From Phenylobacterium sp. (lineage in GTDB: Bacteria; Pseudomonadota; Alphaproteobacteria; Caulobacterales; Caulobacteraceae): a stretch of 64,000 nt of DNA. Numbering within the stretch: the first letter of the stretch is position 1; the number at the start of each line of letters is the position of its first letter. A model generated the notes under the pieces. It was not told where the DNA came from. It worked only from the letters and a program-made list of their open reading frames with translations, and did no database searches. Made by a program: the position numbers and the translations under genes. The stretch spans positions 29,756 through 93,755 of the forward strand of contig NZ_JAUXXE010000007.1 in assembly GCF_030681155.1 (NCBI RefSeq), written 5' to 3'. This document shows, piece after piece, positions 36,147-44,113 of the stretch.

Positions 36147-38594
36147 ATGGTTCGAGGTCTTTTGCGGTCCACTGCCTCGGCGGTGGTGATCGCTGTTTGC
36201 CTGTCAGCGTCGGGGCCGGTCCTGGCCGCCGAGAGCGCGCCCTCGGCATTGGTCGGGGCGGTGCGCCAGGACGGCTTGCTGCCGGTGCACGTGGACAAGG
36301 CGAGGGGCCGTATCCTGCTGTCGTTGCCAGCCGCCGACGCCGACGGGGTCAGCGGGCGCTATCTCTACCTGACCGCCCTCAAGACCGGTCTCGGTTCGGC
36401 GCCGGTGGGCCTGGATCGTGCGCGGCTGGGCGACACCCAGGTGCTGGCCTTCCGCCGCATCGGCAAGAAGGTGGTGGCCGAGTTCGAGAACCATAAGTTC
36501 CGCGCCGCCGGGGCGCCGGCCGATGAGCAGGCGGCGGCCCGTGACGCCTTCTCAGTGTCCACCGTCTGGGCGGGAGACATTGTCGAGACCACGCCTGACG
36601 GCCGCCTGTTGGTGGACATCTCCAGCTTCCTGACCCGTGACGCCATCGGCATCGCCGACGCGCTGAAGCGGGCCGGCGAGGCGGGGTATAAACTCGTGCC
36701 CGAGCTGAGCATGGCCGATCCCTCGGCGGTGAAGGTGTTCCCCGAGAACCTGGAGTTCGAAGCGCGCCAGACCTTCGCGTCCGATACCCCCGGGCCGGAG
36801 GTGCGCAACATCGCGCCCGATCCCAAGTTGATCACCCTGCAGGTGCGCCACTCGCTGGTGAAGCTTCCGGCCCCAGGCTACGAGCCGCGTGTCTTCGATC
36901 CGCGCAGCGGCGGCTTCTCGACCACGGTGCTGGACTATGCCGCGCCGCTTGGCGAGGAGATCGTCTATCGGCTGGCCAATCGTTTCCGGTTGGAGAAGAC
37001 CAATCCGGGCGCGGCGAAATCGCCGGTCAAGCAGCCGATCGTCTTCTATGTGGACCGCGCCGCCCCTGAGCCGATCCGCACGGCTCTGGTTGAGGGTGCG
37101 GCATGGTGGGCGCAGGCGTTCGACGCAGCCGGTTTCCAGGACGCCTACCAGGTGAAGGTGCTGCCCGAAGGGGTCGATCCGCTGGACGTTCGATACAACG
37201 TCATCAACTGGGTCGACCGGGCCACGCGTGGCTGGTCCTACGGGCAGGCGGTCACCGATCCGCGCACCGGGGAGATCGTGAAGGGCTCGGTGTTGCTAGG
37301 CGCCCTGAGGGTGCGCCAGGACATGCTGATCTTCGAGGGTCTGGTCGGCGCCCATCGCAATGGGACCGGCGGCCCCAACGACCCGATCCAGGTTTCCCTC
37401 GCACGGTTGCGCCAGCTATCGGCCCATGAGGTTGGCCACTCCATCGGCTTTGCGCACAATTTCGCCGCCTCGACCCAGGACCGCGCCTCGGTGATGGACT
37501 ATCCGGCCCCGCGCGTGACGTTGAAGCAAGGCCGGATCGACCTCTCGGACGCCTATGGCGTCGGCATTGGTCCCTGGGACCGGTTCACCGTCGATTGGCT
37601 CTATGGCGACGGCGGGGAGGCGCTGCTGACCAAGACCTCGGCGATGGTGAAGCGTGGCGAGCGCTATGTCAGCGACGCCGACGCCCGCCCGCTGGGCGCG
37701 GCCCAGCCTTGGGGCAGTCTCTGGGACGACGGCGCTGACCCTGCCGCCGAACTCGACCGGATGATGGAGGTGCGTCGTGTGGCGCTGGAGAGCTTTGGGC
37801 TTGGAGCGCTGAAGCCCGGCGAGCCGGTGGCGAACCTGAAGCGCAAGTATGTGCCGATCTATCTGCTGCACCGCTATCAGCTCGAGGCGGCGGCCAAGCT
37901 CGTCGGGGGAGTGGACTACGCCTATTCGGTGATCGGAGACGGCCGCGAGATTTCACCGCCGATCTCAGCCGATCGCCAGCGCCAGGCGCTGACCTCGCTG
38001 CTTGCGACCCTCGCGCCCCAGGATCTCGACACGCCCGAGACCCTGACCACCATGCTGTCGTCGGCCCAGTCAGGCGACCCGGACCGGCAGTATGTGATCG
38101 AGGTGTTCGCCGGCGCCGGCGGGCCGGTTTTCGACCCGCTGGTGGCGGCCGATGTTGCAGCCGGGATGACGCTTGATCACCTGCTTGCGCCAGACCGCCT
38201 GACCCGACTTATCGATCAGCATCGGCGTGATCCGGCCCAAATCGGCGTCGGCGAAGTGTTGGATCGCCTGATCGAGACAGTGTTCGCGCCAGCGCCTGGG
38301 CGCCTGGGCGAGGTGTCGCGCCGGGTGCAGACCCGCCTGGTGTTCGACTTGGCGCAGGCCGAGCGCGATCCAAAGCTGTCGCCCGCGGCGGCCTCGCAGA
38401 TCGCCGAACGCCTGCGCAGCTTGCCGGCGCGGCTCAAGGGCGGCGCGGATGCGGCCGATAGGGCTCATCGCCAGCGGCTGGTCGCCCTGCTGGCCGACCG
38501 CGATGCGCTCGCCTTGCTGGCCGCACCGAAGGTGAAGCCGGAAACGCCGCCGGGCATGCCGATCGGCGACGACGACTACGGGGTGCTGAACTAG
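36147..38594 (+). CDS. Secreted zinc metalloprotease, DUF5117/metzincin type
   Basis: 815 residues with an N-terminal signal (VVIAVCLSASGPVLAAES). The zinc site HEVGHSIGFAH (H427, E428, H431, H437) and the downstream SVMDYPAP methionine turn make it metzincin-like. Flanking sequence (RGRILLSLP, DTQVLAFRRIGKKVVAEFENHKF; RVFDPRSGGFST; FYVDRAAPEPIRTALVEGAAWW) fits the large bacterial DUF5117/DUF4953 group of putative zinc proteases. Substrate is unknown; periplasmic or outer-surface location is inferred. It is convergent with lysS across a terminator-like repeat. Confidence 0.86.
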   Translation: MVRGLLRSTASAVVIAVCLSASGPVLAAESAPSALVGAVRQDGLLPVHVDKARGRILLSLPAADADGVSGRYLYLTALKTGLGSAPVGLDRARLGDTQVLAFRRIGKKVVAEFENHKFRAAGAPADEQAAARDAFSVSTVWAGDIVETTPDGRLLVDISSFLTRDAIGIADALKRAGEAGYKLVPELSMADPSAVKVFPENLEFEARQTFASDTPGPEVRNIAPDPKLITLQVRHSLVKLPAPGYEPRVFDPRSGGFSTTVLDYAAPLGEEIVYRLANRFRLEKTNPGAAKSPVKQPIVFYVDRAAPEPIRTALVEGAAWWAQAFDAAGFQDAYQVKVLPEGVDPLDVRYNVINWVDRATRGWSYGQAVTDPRTGEIVKGSVLLGALRVRQDMLIFEGLVGAHRNGTGGPNDPIQVSLARLRQLSAHEVGHSIGFAHNFAASTQDRASVMDYPAPRVTLKQGRIDLSDAYGVGIGPWDRFTVDWLYGDGGEALLTKTSAMVKRGERYVSDADARPLGAAQPWGSLWDDGADPAAELDRMMEVRRVALESFGLGALKPGEPVANLKRKYVPIYLLHRYQLEAAAKLVGGVDYAYSVIGDGREISPPISADRQRQALTSLLATLAPQDLDTPETLTTMLSSAQSGDPDRQYVIEVFAGAGGPVFDPLVAADVAAGMTLDHLLAPDRLTRLIDQHRRDPAQIGVGEVLDRLIETVFAPAPGRLGEVSRRVQTRLVFDLAQAERDPKLSPAAASQIAERLRSLPARLKGGADAADRAHRQRLVALLADRDALALLAAPKVKPETPPGMPIGDDDYGVLN

Positions 38595-38599
38595 CACCG

Positions 38600-38627
38600 A
38601 TCATCCTCCGGCTGACCGGAGGATGAT
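38600..38627. terminator. Perfect 12-bp hairpin between convergent genes
   Basis: ATCATCCTCCGG (38600-38611), loop CTGA, CCGGAGGATGAT (38616-38627). It follows the metalloprotease stop by five bases and lies 11 bases from the lysS stop, so it can serve both strands. The same TCATCCTCCGG word forms the arms of the repeat at 56780-56895, suggesting that it derives from that repeat family. Confidence 0.55.
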
Positions 38628-38638
38628 GAGCTTGGTCG

Positions 38639-40345
38639 TTAGGCTGTCAGTTCGCCGGCCAGGGCGCGTTCGATCAGGGCGATCGTGCGCTCGAGGCCGA
38701 AGATGGCGGCGAAGGAGCCGAAGCGCGGGCCTTGGCTCTGGCCCAGCAGCACTTCGTACAGCGCCTGGAACCAGCCGCGTAGCGGTTCGAACCCGGCGTC
38801 CTTGCCGACCTCGAAGACATTGTTCTGGATGGTCTCGGCGTCGGCGTCGGCCGGCAGCGCCTTGAAGCGGGCGACCAGAGCGGTCATCGCCGCGCGTTCC
38901 TTGTCGTCAGGCGCGCGGAACTTCTTCGAGGGCTTCACGAAGTCCTCGTAGTAGTTGATCGCGTAGCCGGCCAGGCGGTCCAGGGTCGGCTCTGTCTCAG
39001 GAGTGGCGCCGGCGATGTAGCGGCTGATGAAGCCCCAGAGGATGTCCTTGGTCGAGGCGTCGGCCGCCGAGACCAGGTTCAGCAGCAGCGAGAACGACAC
39101 CGGTGATCCGCGCTCCGGCGGCGCGCCGCGATGGACGTGCCAGGCCGGGTTGTCGATGGCCGGGCCGTTGGCGCCGTCGGCACGCGCACGGTTGTAGGCG
39201 TCGAGTTGCTGCAGGTACTCGTCCGTCGCCTTCGGGATCACGTCGAAATAGAGCCGCTTGGCCGACTTAGGCGACTGGTACATGTAGTAGGCGAGGCTCT
39301 CGGGCGCGCCGTAGCGCAGCCACTCCTCCATGGTCAGGCCGTTGCCCTTGGACTTGGAGATCTTCTGGTTGTTCTCATCCATGAACAATTCGAAGTGGAA
39401 CGCTTCCGGCGGCGTGCCGCCCAGCACCTTCACCAGCTTGTTCGACACCCGCACGCTGTCGACCAGATCCTTGCCGGAGGCTTCGAAGTCGACCTCCAGC
39501 GCGGTCCAGCGGGCGGCCCAGTCGGGACGCCATTGCAGCTTCACATGGCCGCCGGTGACCGGGACCTCGGTCAGGGTTCCGTCTTCGTCGGCGAAGACGA
39601 TCGTGCCGGCCTCGACATTGCGTTCCAGGGTCGGAACTTGCAGCACGCGGCCGGTCTTCGGGCTGATCGGCAGGAACGGTGAATAGGTGGCCCGGCGTTC
39701 CTCGCCCAGGGTCGGCAGCATGACCGCTTGCATGGCGTCGAACCGCGCCAGTACGCGCAGCAGCACCTCGTCGAAGCGGCCCGAGGTGTAGCAGTCCGTC
39801 GACGACATGAAGTCGTAGTCGAAACCGAAGCCGTCGAGGAAGGCGCGCAGCCGAGCATTGTTGTGGTGGGCGAAGCTCTCGTGCTCGCCGAAGGGGTCGC
39901 GGACCTTGCTGACCGGCTTGTCGCGGTCTTCTTCCAGAATCTCGCGGTTGGGAACGTTGTCCGGAATCTTCCGCAGGCCGTCCATGTCGTCGGAGAAGAC
40001 GATCAGCTTGGTCGGGATAGCGTCTTCGGTCAGGGCCCGGAAGGCGTTGCGCACCATGGTCGGGCGCGCGGCCTCGCCAAAGGTGCCCATGTGCGGCAGG
40101 CCCGAGGCGCCGAAACCGCATTGGAAGACGACCGGCTTGTTCAGCGCCGGCAGGGTGGCGACGGCCTGGGCGAAATCGCCCTGGGCGAACAAGGTAGCGG
40201 CCAGGTCGCGCTCGGCGTCCGACAGGCGAAGTTTGAGCACGCGGTCCAGCAGCAGACGGGCCTGTTCGAAGGGCCAGCTTTTGGCTTCACGGGCCTGATG
40301 AGAGAGGCCTCGCAGGGACGGGTTCTGGAGCGTGTTCTGAGACAT
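38639..40345 (-). CDS. lysS: Lysyl-tRNA synthetase, class I
   Basis: 568 residues. Charges tRNA-Lys with lysine. It belongs to the class I (archaeal-type) enzyme found in many alphaproteobacteria instead of the class II form: [14 protein letters not shown] carries the HIGH-like motif and KISKSKGNG (from residue 328) the KMSKS motif. [24 protein letters not shown] and [20 protein letters not shown] are characteristic of LysRS-I. The C-terminal helical domain binds the anticodon. Single gene, essential. Confidence 0.96.
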   Translation of the reverse strand: MSQNTLQNPSLRGLSHQAREAKSWPFEQARLLLDRVLKLRLSDAERDLAATLFAQGDFAQAVATLPALNKPVVFQCGFGASGLPHMGTFGEAARPTMVRNAFRALTEDAIPTKLIVFSDDMDGLRKIPDNVPNREILEEDRDKPVSKVRDPFGEHESFAHHNNARLRAFLDGFGFDYDFMSSTDCYTSGRFDEVLLRVLARFDAMQAVMLPTLGEERRATYSPFLPISPKTGRVLQVPTLERNVEAGTIVFADEDGTLTEVPVTGGHVKLQWRPDWAARWTALEVDFEASGKDLVDSVRVSNKLVKVLGGTPPEAFHFELFMDENNQKISKSKGNGLTMEEWLRYGAPESLAYYMYQSPKSAKRLYFDVIPKATDEYLQQLDAYNRARADGANGPAIDNPAWHVHRGAPPERGSPVSFSLLLNLVSAADASTKDILWGFISRYIAGATPETEPTLDRLAGYAINYYEDFVKPSKKFRAPDDKERAAMTALVARFKALPADADAETIQNNVFEVGKDAGFEPLRGWFQALYEVLLGQSQGPRFGSFAAIFGLERTIALIERALAGELTA

Positions 40346-40464
40346 GCTGCGGCCGTACCGCCCTAAGCCCCTCGCCTCAAGCAGACTTTTGCGCTCATCT
40401 TCGTCGTCGGGTTGTCACGGAACCGGAGGAAAAGCCGGTCCGAACCGCCCCGGGGGAAATTCTG

Positions 40465-41472
40465 ATGATCACGCGACGCCTTGGCCTTGCCGCCGTCCTG
40501 TCTTCGATTATGGCGCTAGGAGCCTGTAACAAGGCGAGCGAACCGGCGCCGACCGAGCCGGTGGCGGTCAATTTCTCGATCATGTCGACCGAGGGTCGGC
40601 AGACCCAGATGGACGACTGGGGGCCCTTCCTGGCCGACATGGAAAAGGCCATCGGCATTCCGGTGAAGCCGTTCTTCGGCACCAACTACACAGCCCTGAT
40701 CGAGGCGATGCGCTTCAAGCAGACCGATGTCGGCTGGTTCACCAATCAGTCGGGGCTGGAGGCGGTGCGCCGCGCCAATGGCGAGGTGTTCGCGCGGACC
40801 GTGAAGCCGAACGGGCCGGACGGCTACAACGCCGTTGTGGTTGTCCGGAAGGGCTCAGGCATCACGCTCGACAAGCTGCTCAAGTGCGACAAGAGCCTGA
40901 CCTTCGGGATGGGCGACGCCAAGTCGACCTCCGGCACCCTGGCGCCGATGACCTATCTGTTCGCCCCGCGCGGCATCGATCCCAACGATTGCTTCCGCAC
41001 CGTGCGCTCGACCAATCACGAGGCGAACCTCTTTGCCGTCGGTCAGGGCCTGCTGGACGCGGCCACCAATAACACCGCCTCGATGGACCGCATGGCGATG
41101 ATGGGCACCGACCTGTCGAAGAAGACCTTAGGCAACATCGAGGTGATCTGGACCTCGCCGCTGATTCCCGAGGACCCGATGGTCTGGCGCAAGGACCTCG
41201 ATCCGGCTCTCAAGGCCAAGATCGATGCGTTCATTTTCAGCTATGGGACTGGCGAGGGAGCGGAGGCCGAGCGCCAGCGCAAGGTGTTGGAACGCATCCA
41301 GACCAAGCCGTTCAAGCGCGCCGACGACAGCCACTTGCTGCCGGTGCGTGAGATGGAGGCGTCGGGCCAGCTCATGCAGGCCAAGGCCAAGGAAGACGCC
41401 GCGGCGGTGAAGGCCGCGGAAGGCGAGCTGGCGAAGATCGCGGCGGAGCGGAAGGCGCTGCCGGCCACTTGA
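40465..41472 (+). CDS. phnD: PhnD-like phosphonate/phosphite binding lipoprotein
   Basis: 335 residues. Lipoprotein signal with lipobox LGAC (cysteine at about residue 20), then a two-lobed periplasmic binding protein: [56 protein letters not shown] is the classic PhnD opening, with [15 protein letters not shown] and [20 protein letters not shown] following. It should deliver phosphonate-type ligands to an ABC permease, but no phnC or phnE lies in the window. A glutamate/alanine-rich helix ends the protein. Gene stands alone, divergent from lysS. Confidence 0.88.
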   Translation: MITRRLGLAAVLSSIMALGACNKASEPAPTEPVAVNFSIMSTEGRQTQMDDWGPFLADMEKAIGIPVKPFFGTNYTALIEAMRFKQTDVGWFTNQSGLEAVRRANGEVFARTVKPNGPDGYNAVVVVRKGSGITLDKLLKCDKSLTFGMGDAKSTSGTLAPMTYLFAPRGIDPNDCFRTVRSTNHEANLFAVGQGLLDAATNNTASMDRMAMMGTDLSKKTLGNIEVIWTSPLIPEDPMVWRKDLDPALKAKIDAFIFSYGTGEGAEAERQRKVLERIQTKPFKRADDSHLLPVREMEASGQLMQAKAKEDAAAVKAAEGELAKIAAERKALPAT

Positions 41473-41528
41473 CGGAACTCAAGGCCTCGTCCGGCGTCAT
41501 TGCACCTTAGCTTTGCGAGGAGGCGCGA

Positions 41529-41906
41529 ATGGTTCTGCTGGTGGTGAAACGAGTCCTGGGTCTGTGTTCGGTGGGCGTCGGCCTGTTCGCGGTGGCCGCG
41601 CCGAACAAGGTGGCGCGGTTCATCGGCATTGAAGACGAGCAGGCGATGAGCGCGTTCGGCGCTCGCGAACTCGCGGCCGGCGCGGGGTTGCTTTCGCCGG
41701 TGAAGCCTTCGCCCTGGTTCTGGCTACGCGCCGGCGGCGACGTCATGGATTTGGCCATGCTCAGCCGGGCGGTCGGGCGCGACAATCCTCGGCGGGCGGT
41801 GGCGTTGACGGCGTTGGGCGTGGTGGCGGCCATAGCGGTGTTCGACTTCGCGCTCGCCGCCCACGCCGCGCGCCACAAGGGCGCCGACCGTCAGGCGGCG
41901 GCCTAG
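41529..41906 (+). CDS. Small integral membrane protein, unknown
   Basis: 125 residues with three or four hydrophobic stretches (about 3-22, 42-58, 67-78 and 92-112), and the motif SAFGARELAAGAGLL seen in membrane proteins associated with cyclase/dehydrase genes. A clear GAGGAGG site precedes the ATG. The stop overlaps the stop of the convergent thioesterase gene by four bases. Function is not recognised. Confidence 0.7.
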   Translation: MVLLVVKRVLGLCSVGVGLFAVAAPNKVARFIGIEDEQAMSAFGARELAAGAGLLSPVKPSPWFWLRAGGDVMDLAMLSRAVGRDNPRRAVALTALGVVAAIAVFDFALAAHAARHKGADRQAAA

Positions 41907-42319
41907 GCGCCTCTGAGCAGGAAGTGGCCGCGCAGGAACGCGACCGGTTTGCTGCGCGCCTCCTGCCAAGCCTCGACGTGAACATTGGCGATCTGGCGGC
42001 CGACCTTTCGCACGTCAGCCCGCGCATAGGTGACCTGGGCCTTGCCGGGGCGCAGGTACTCGATGGCGATGTCGATGGTCTTTGGAACCCGGCTACTCGG
42101 GGGCGAGATCACTGAGAGCTGAGCCAGGGCGGTCATCTCCATGAAGGCGCCAAGGACCCCGCCGTGCAAGGCCGGCATCACGGTGTTGCCTACCAGGTGC
42201 GGGGCGAACGGCAGGGTAGCGGTCATTTCGTCGCCAGCCAGTTTGGCGTGCATGCCGAGGAAGCGGACGTACGGAACGCGGCCCAGGAAGGTCTCGAGGC
42301 GTTCGGCGGCTTCGCTCAT
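41903..42319 (-). CDS. PaaI-type hotdog thioesterase (second of a pair)
   Basis: 138 residues forming one hotdog domain: VPYVRFLGMHAKLAGDEMTATLPF, PALHGGVLGAFMEMTALAQLSV (the HGG helix with the catalytic acidic residue) and TIDIAIEYLRPGKAQVTYARADVRKVGRQIANVHVEAW. Members hydrolyse acyl- or aryl-CoA thioesters. Starts within the stop of the preceding thioesterase gene (ATGA overlap at 42316-42319), so the two are translated together and may form a hetero-oligomer. Confidence 0.86.
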   Translation of the reverse strand: MSEAAERLETFLGRVPYVRFLGMHAKLAGDEMTATLPFAPHLVGNTVMPALHGGVLGAFMEMTALAQLSVISPPSSRVPKTIDIAIEYLRPGKAQVTYARADVRKVGRQIANVHVEAWQEARSKPVAFLRGHFLLRGA

Positions 42320-42765
42320 GCGACGGGACCCCGCTTGAGGATGAAGGCGGCCTGGGCCGTGGCGATGGGGTCGGCTGGATCGCCGTCGTAGGCGTGGGCC
42401 CGCACGAAGGCCACACTGCGGGTCAGCTTGTAGCAGTGCGCTTCGGCGATGATGTCCGCGCGCGGCGTGGCGGCGCGCATATAGTCGATGCGCAGGTCCA
42501 GGGTCGCGGTGGAGAACGGGGTCTTGCTGTCGGTGGCCATGGAGATGGTGGCCAAGCCGCAGGCATGATCAAGCAGGGCGGTGATCACCCCTCCGGCGAT
42601 GACGCCGGTGTCGGGATCGCCGACCAGGTCTTCGCGCCAGGGTGTCAGAATGGAGCCTCTGGAAGGCTCGATGGAGTGTAGTTTGAAGCCGAGGGCGGAG
42701 GCCTGCGGAACGGTTTCCACCATGTTCCGCGCTATCTCGCGAAGGGCCTCTGGGGACATTGTCAT
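42316..42765 (-). CDS. PaaI-type hotdog thioesterase (first of a pair)
   Basis: 149 residues. Hotdog fold with ASALGFKLHSIEPSRGSILTPW, a helix GGVITALLDHACGLATIS bearing the catalytic aspartate, and ATLDLRIDYMRAATPRADIIAEAHCYKLTRSVAFVRAHAYD. Similar in layout to its partner but only distantly alike, so the pair is an old duplication at most. The substrate is not predictable. A second ATG at 42759 is an alternative start. Confidence 0.86.
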   Translation of the reverse strand: MTMSPEALREIARNMVETVPQASALGFKLHSIEPSRGSILTPWREDLVGDPDTGVIAGGVITALLDHACGLATISMATDSKTPFSTATLDLRIDYMRAATPRADIIAEAHCYKLTRSVAFVRAHAYDGDPADPIATAQAAFILKRGPVA

Positions 42766-42828
42766 GTCCGCTGTTTGAGGCGCCTCCGCCTATCGGTCAA
42801 CGTGACGGCGGGTCAACGGACGCCGCCT

Positions 42829-42936
42829 TTAGATCTGGCCGAAAGCCTGGGTGTAGACCGCGAGGACGACGGCGAGCAGCGGCGTGGCGGCGAGGACGAG
42901 GTTGGCGATACCGTTGAAAGCGAAATTATTGGACAT
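42829..42936 (-). CDS. 35-residue single-span membrane microprotein
   Basis: A 36-codon gene on the minus strand, not reported by length-limited callers. ATG at 42936 follows AAAGGAG with ideal spacing. The protein begins MSNNFAFNGIANLVL and ends VYTQAFGQI; residues about 9-28 (IANLVLAATPLLAVVLAVY) are a continuous hydrophobic helix, so it should span the inner membrane once. No charged residue occurs at all, which is unusual even for small membrane proteins. It has its own upstream region of about 165 bases shared with the divergent exonuclease gene. No family recognised. Confidence 0.6.
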   Translation of the reverse strand: MSNNFAFNGIANLVLAATPLLAVVLAVYTQAFGQI

Positions 42937-43009
42937 GGGAAGCTCCTTTGATTTGCGTGGGACCCGGCGTCCGCGTCCCGATGTCGCAGGTATAAGGAAC
43001 GTCACTCTC

Positions 43010-43060
43010 GAATACTCGTTACGTCTCGGTCATGATGTCGATTTCACAATATGAATACTC
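43010..43060. promoter_or_regulatory. Direct repeat in the microprotein/exonuclease divergent region
   Basis: GAATACTC occurs at 43010-43017 and 43053-43060, each followed at once by a GTTAC or GTAAC element (GAATACTCGTTACG and GAATACTCTGTAAC). Spacing is 43 bases, close to four helical turns, fitting two binding sites for one regulator on one DNA face. The region is AT-rich. Confidence 0.4.
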
Positions 43061-43102
43061 TGTAACCTACCGTGCGCAGCCGCCGGGCCCATATCAGAAG
43101 CC

Positions 43103-44113
43103 ATGATCCGTCCAGAGAGCCTGCTCTGCCCGAAGCCCCAGGGGCTCTACTGCGCGCCCGGCGACTTCTTCATCGATCCGGTGTCACCTGTGACGCGGGC
43201 GGTGATCACGCACGGGCATGCCGATCACGCGCGCGCCGGCCACGGAACCGTGATCGCGACGCCGGAGACCCTGGCCATCATGGCCGAGCGATATGGCCAG
43301 GACTTTGCGGGAAGCACCCAGCCACTGGCCTATGGTCAGAGCGTCGTCAGAGATGGCGTGGAGGTCAGCCTGGTCCCCGCTGGACATGTGCTGGGCTCGG
43401 CCCAGGCGGTGGTGCGCTGGAAGGGCCTGACCATGGTGGTGTCGGGTGACTACAAGCGCCGTCGCGATCCGACCTGCCCGGCGTTTGAGCCCGTGCCTTG
43501 CGACGTCTTCATCTCCGAAGCGACGTTCGGGCTCCCGGTTTTCCGTCACCCCGACGATGGCCACGAGATCGCGCGGCTGCTGCGTTCGGTGGCCCAGTTC
43601 CCGGAGCGCTCGCACATCGTCGGCGCCTATGCGCTGGGCAAGGCGCAACGGGTGATCCGATTGTTGCGGGAGGCCGGTTGGGATCAGCCGATCTACGTCC
43701 ACGGCGCGCTGGAGCGGCTGAACCGGCTCTATGAGGCCCACGGGATCGACCTTGGACCGCTGGAGCCAGCCACATCCGCCACCAAGCAGGACTTCGCCGG
43801 GGCCATCGTCATCGCGCCGCCCTCGGCCTTGGCCGACCGCTGGTCGCGGCGGTTCCCCGATCCGGTCGCCGCCTTCGCGTCCGGCTGGATGCAGGTGCGC
43901 GCCCGCGCGCGTCAGCGGGGCGTCGAGCTTCCTCTGGTGATCTCCGACCACGCGGACTGGGATGAACTGATCGCCACGGTCGATGAAATCCGCCCCGGCG
44001 AGCTTTGGATCACCCATGGCAGAGAAGAAGCCTTGGCTCGCTGGGCCGAGTTGCACGGGATCAAAGCGCGGGCGCTGGCCCTCGTCGGCTACGACGACGA
44101 GGCGGAGGACTGA
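43103..44113 (+). CDS. Ligase-associated DNA exonuclease (metallo-beta-lactamase fold)
   Basis: 336 residues. The metal-binding HGHADH (37-42) and later DGHE, GHVLGSAQ and SDHADWDEL place it among beta-CASP-like nucleases such as SNM1/Artemis, and VSGDYKRRRDPTCPAFEPVPCDVFISEATFGLPVF is typical of the TIGR04122 ligase-associated exonuclease group. It precedes and overlaps by one base (TGATG) the ATP-dependent ligase, forming a DNA end-processing/joining unit. The usual extra partners of this cluster, an Lhr-like helicase and a metallophosphoesterase, are not adjacent. Confidence 0.9.
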   Translation: MIRPESLLCPKPQGLYCAPGDFFIDPVSPVTRAVITHGHADHARAGHGTVIATPETLAIMAERYGQDFAGSTQPLAYGQSVVRDGVEVSLVPAGHVLGSAQAVVRWKGLTMVVSGDYKRRRDPTCPAFEPVPCDVFISEATFGLPVFRHPDDGHEIARLLRSVAQFPERSHIVGAYALGKAQRVIRLLREAGWDQPIYVHGALERLNRLYEAHGIDLGPLEPATSATKQDFAGAIVIAPPSALADRWSRRFPDPVAAFASGWMQVRARARQRGVELPLVISDHADWDELIATVDEIRPGELWITHGREEALARWAELHGIKARALALVGYDDEAED

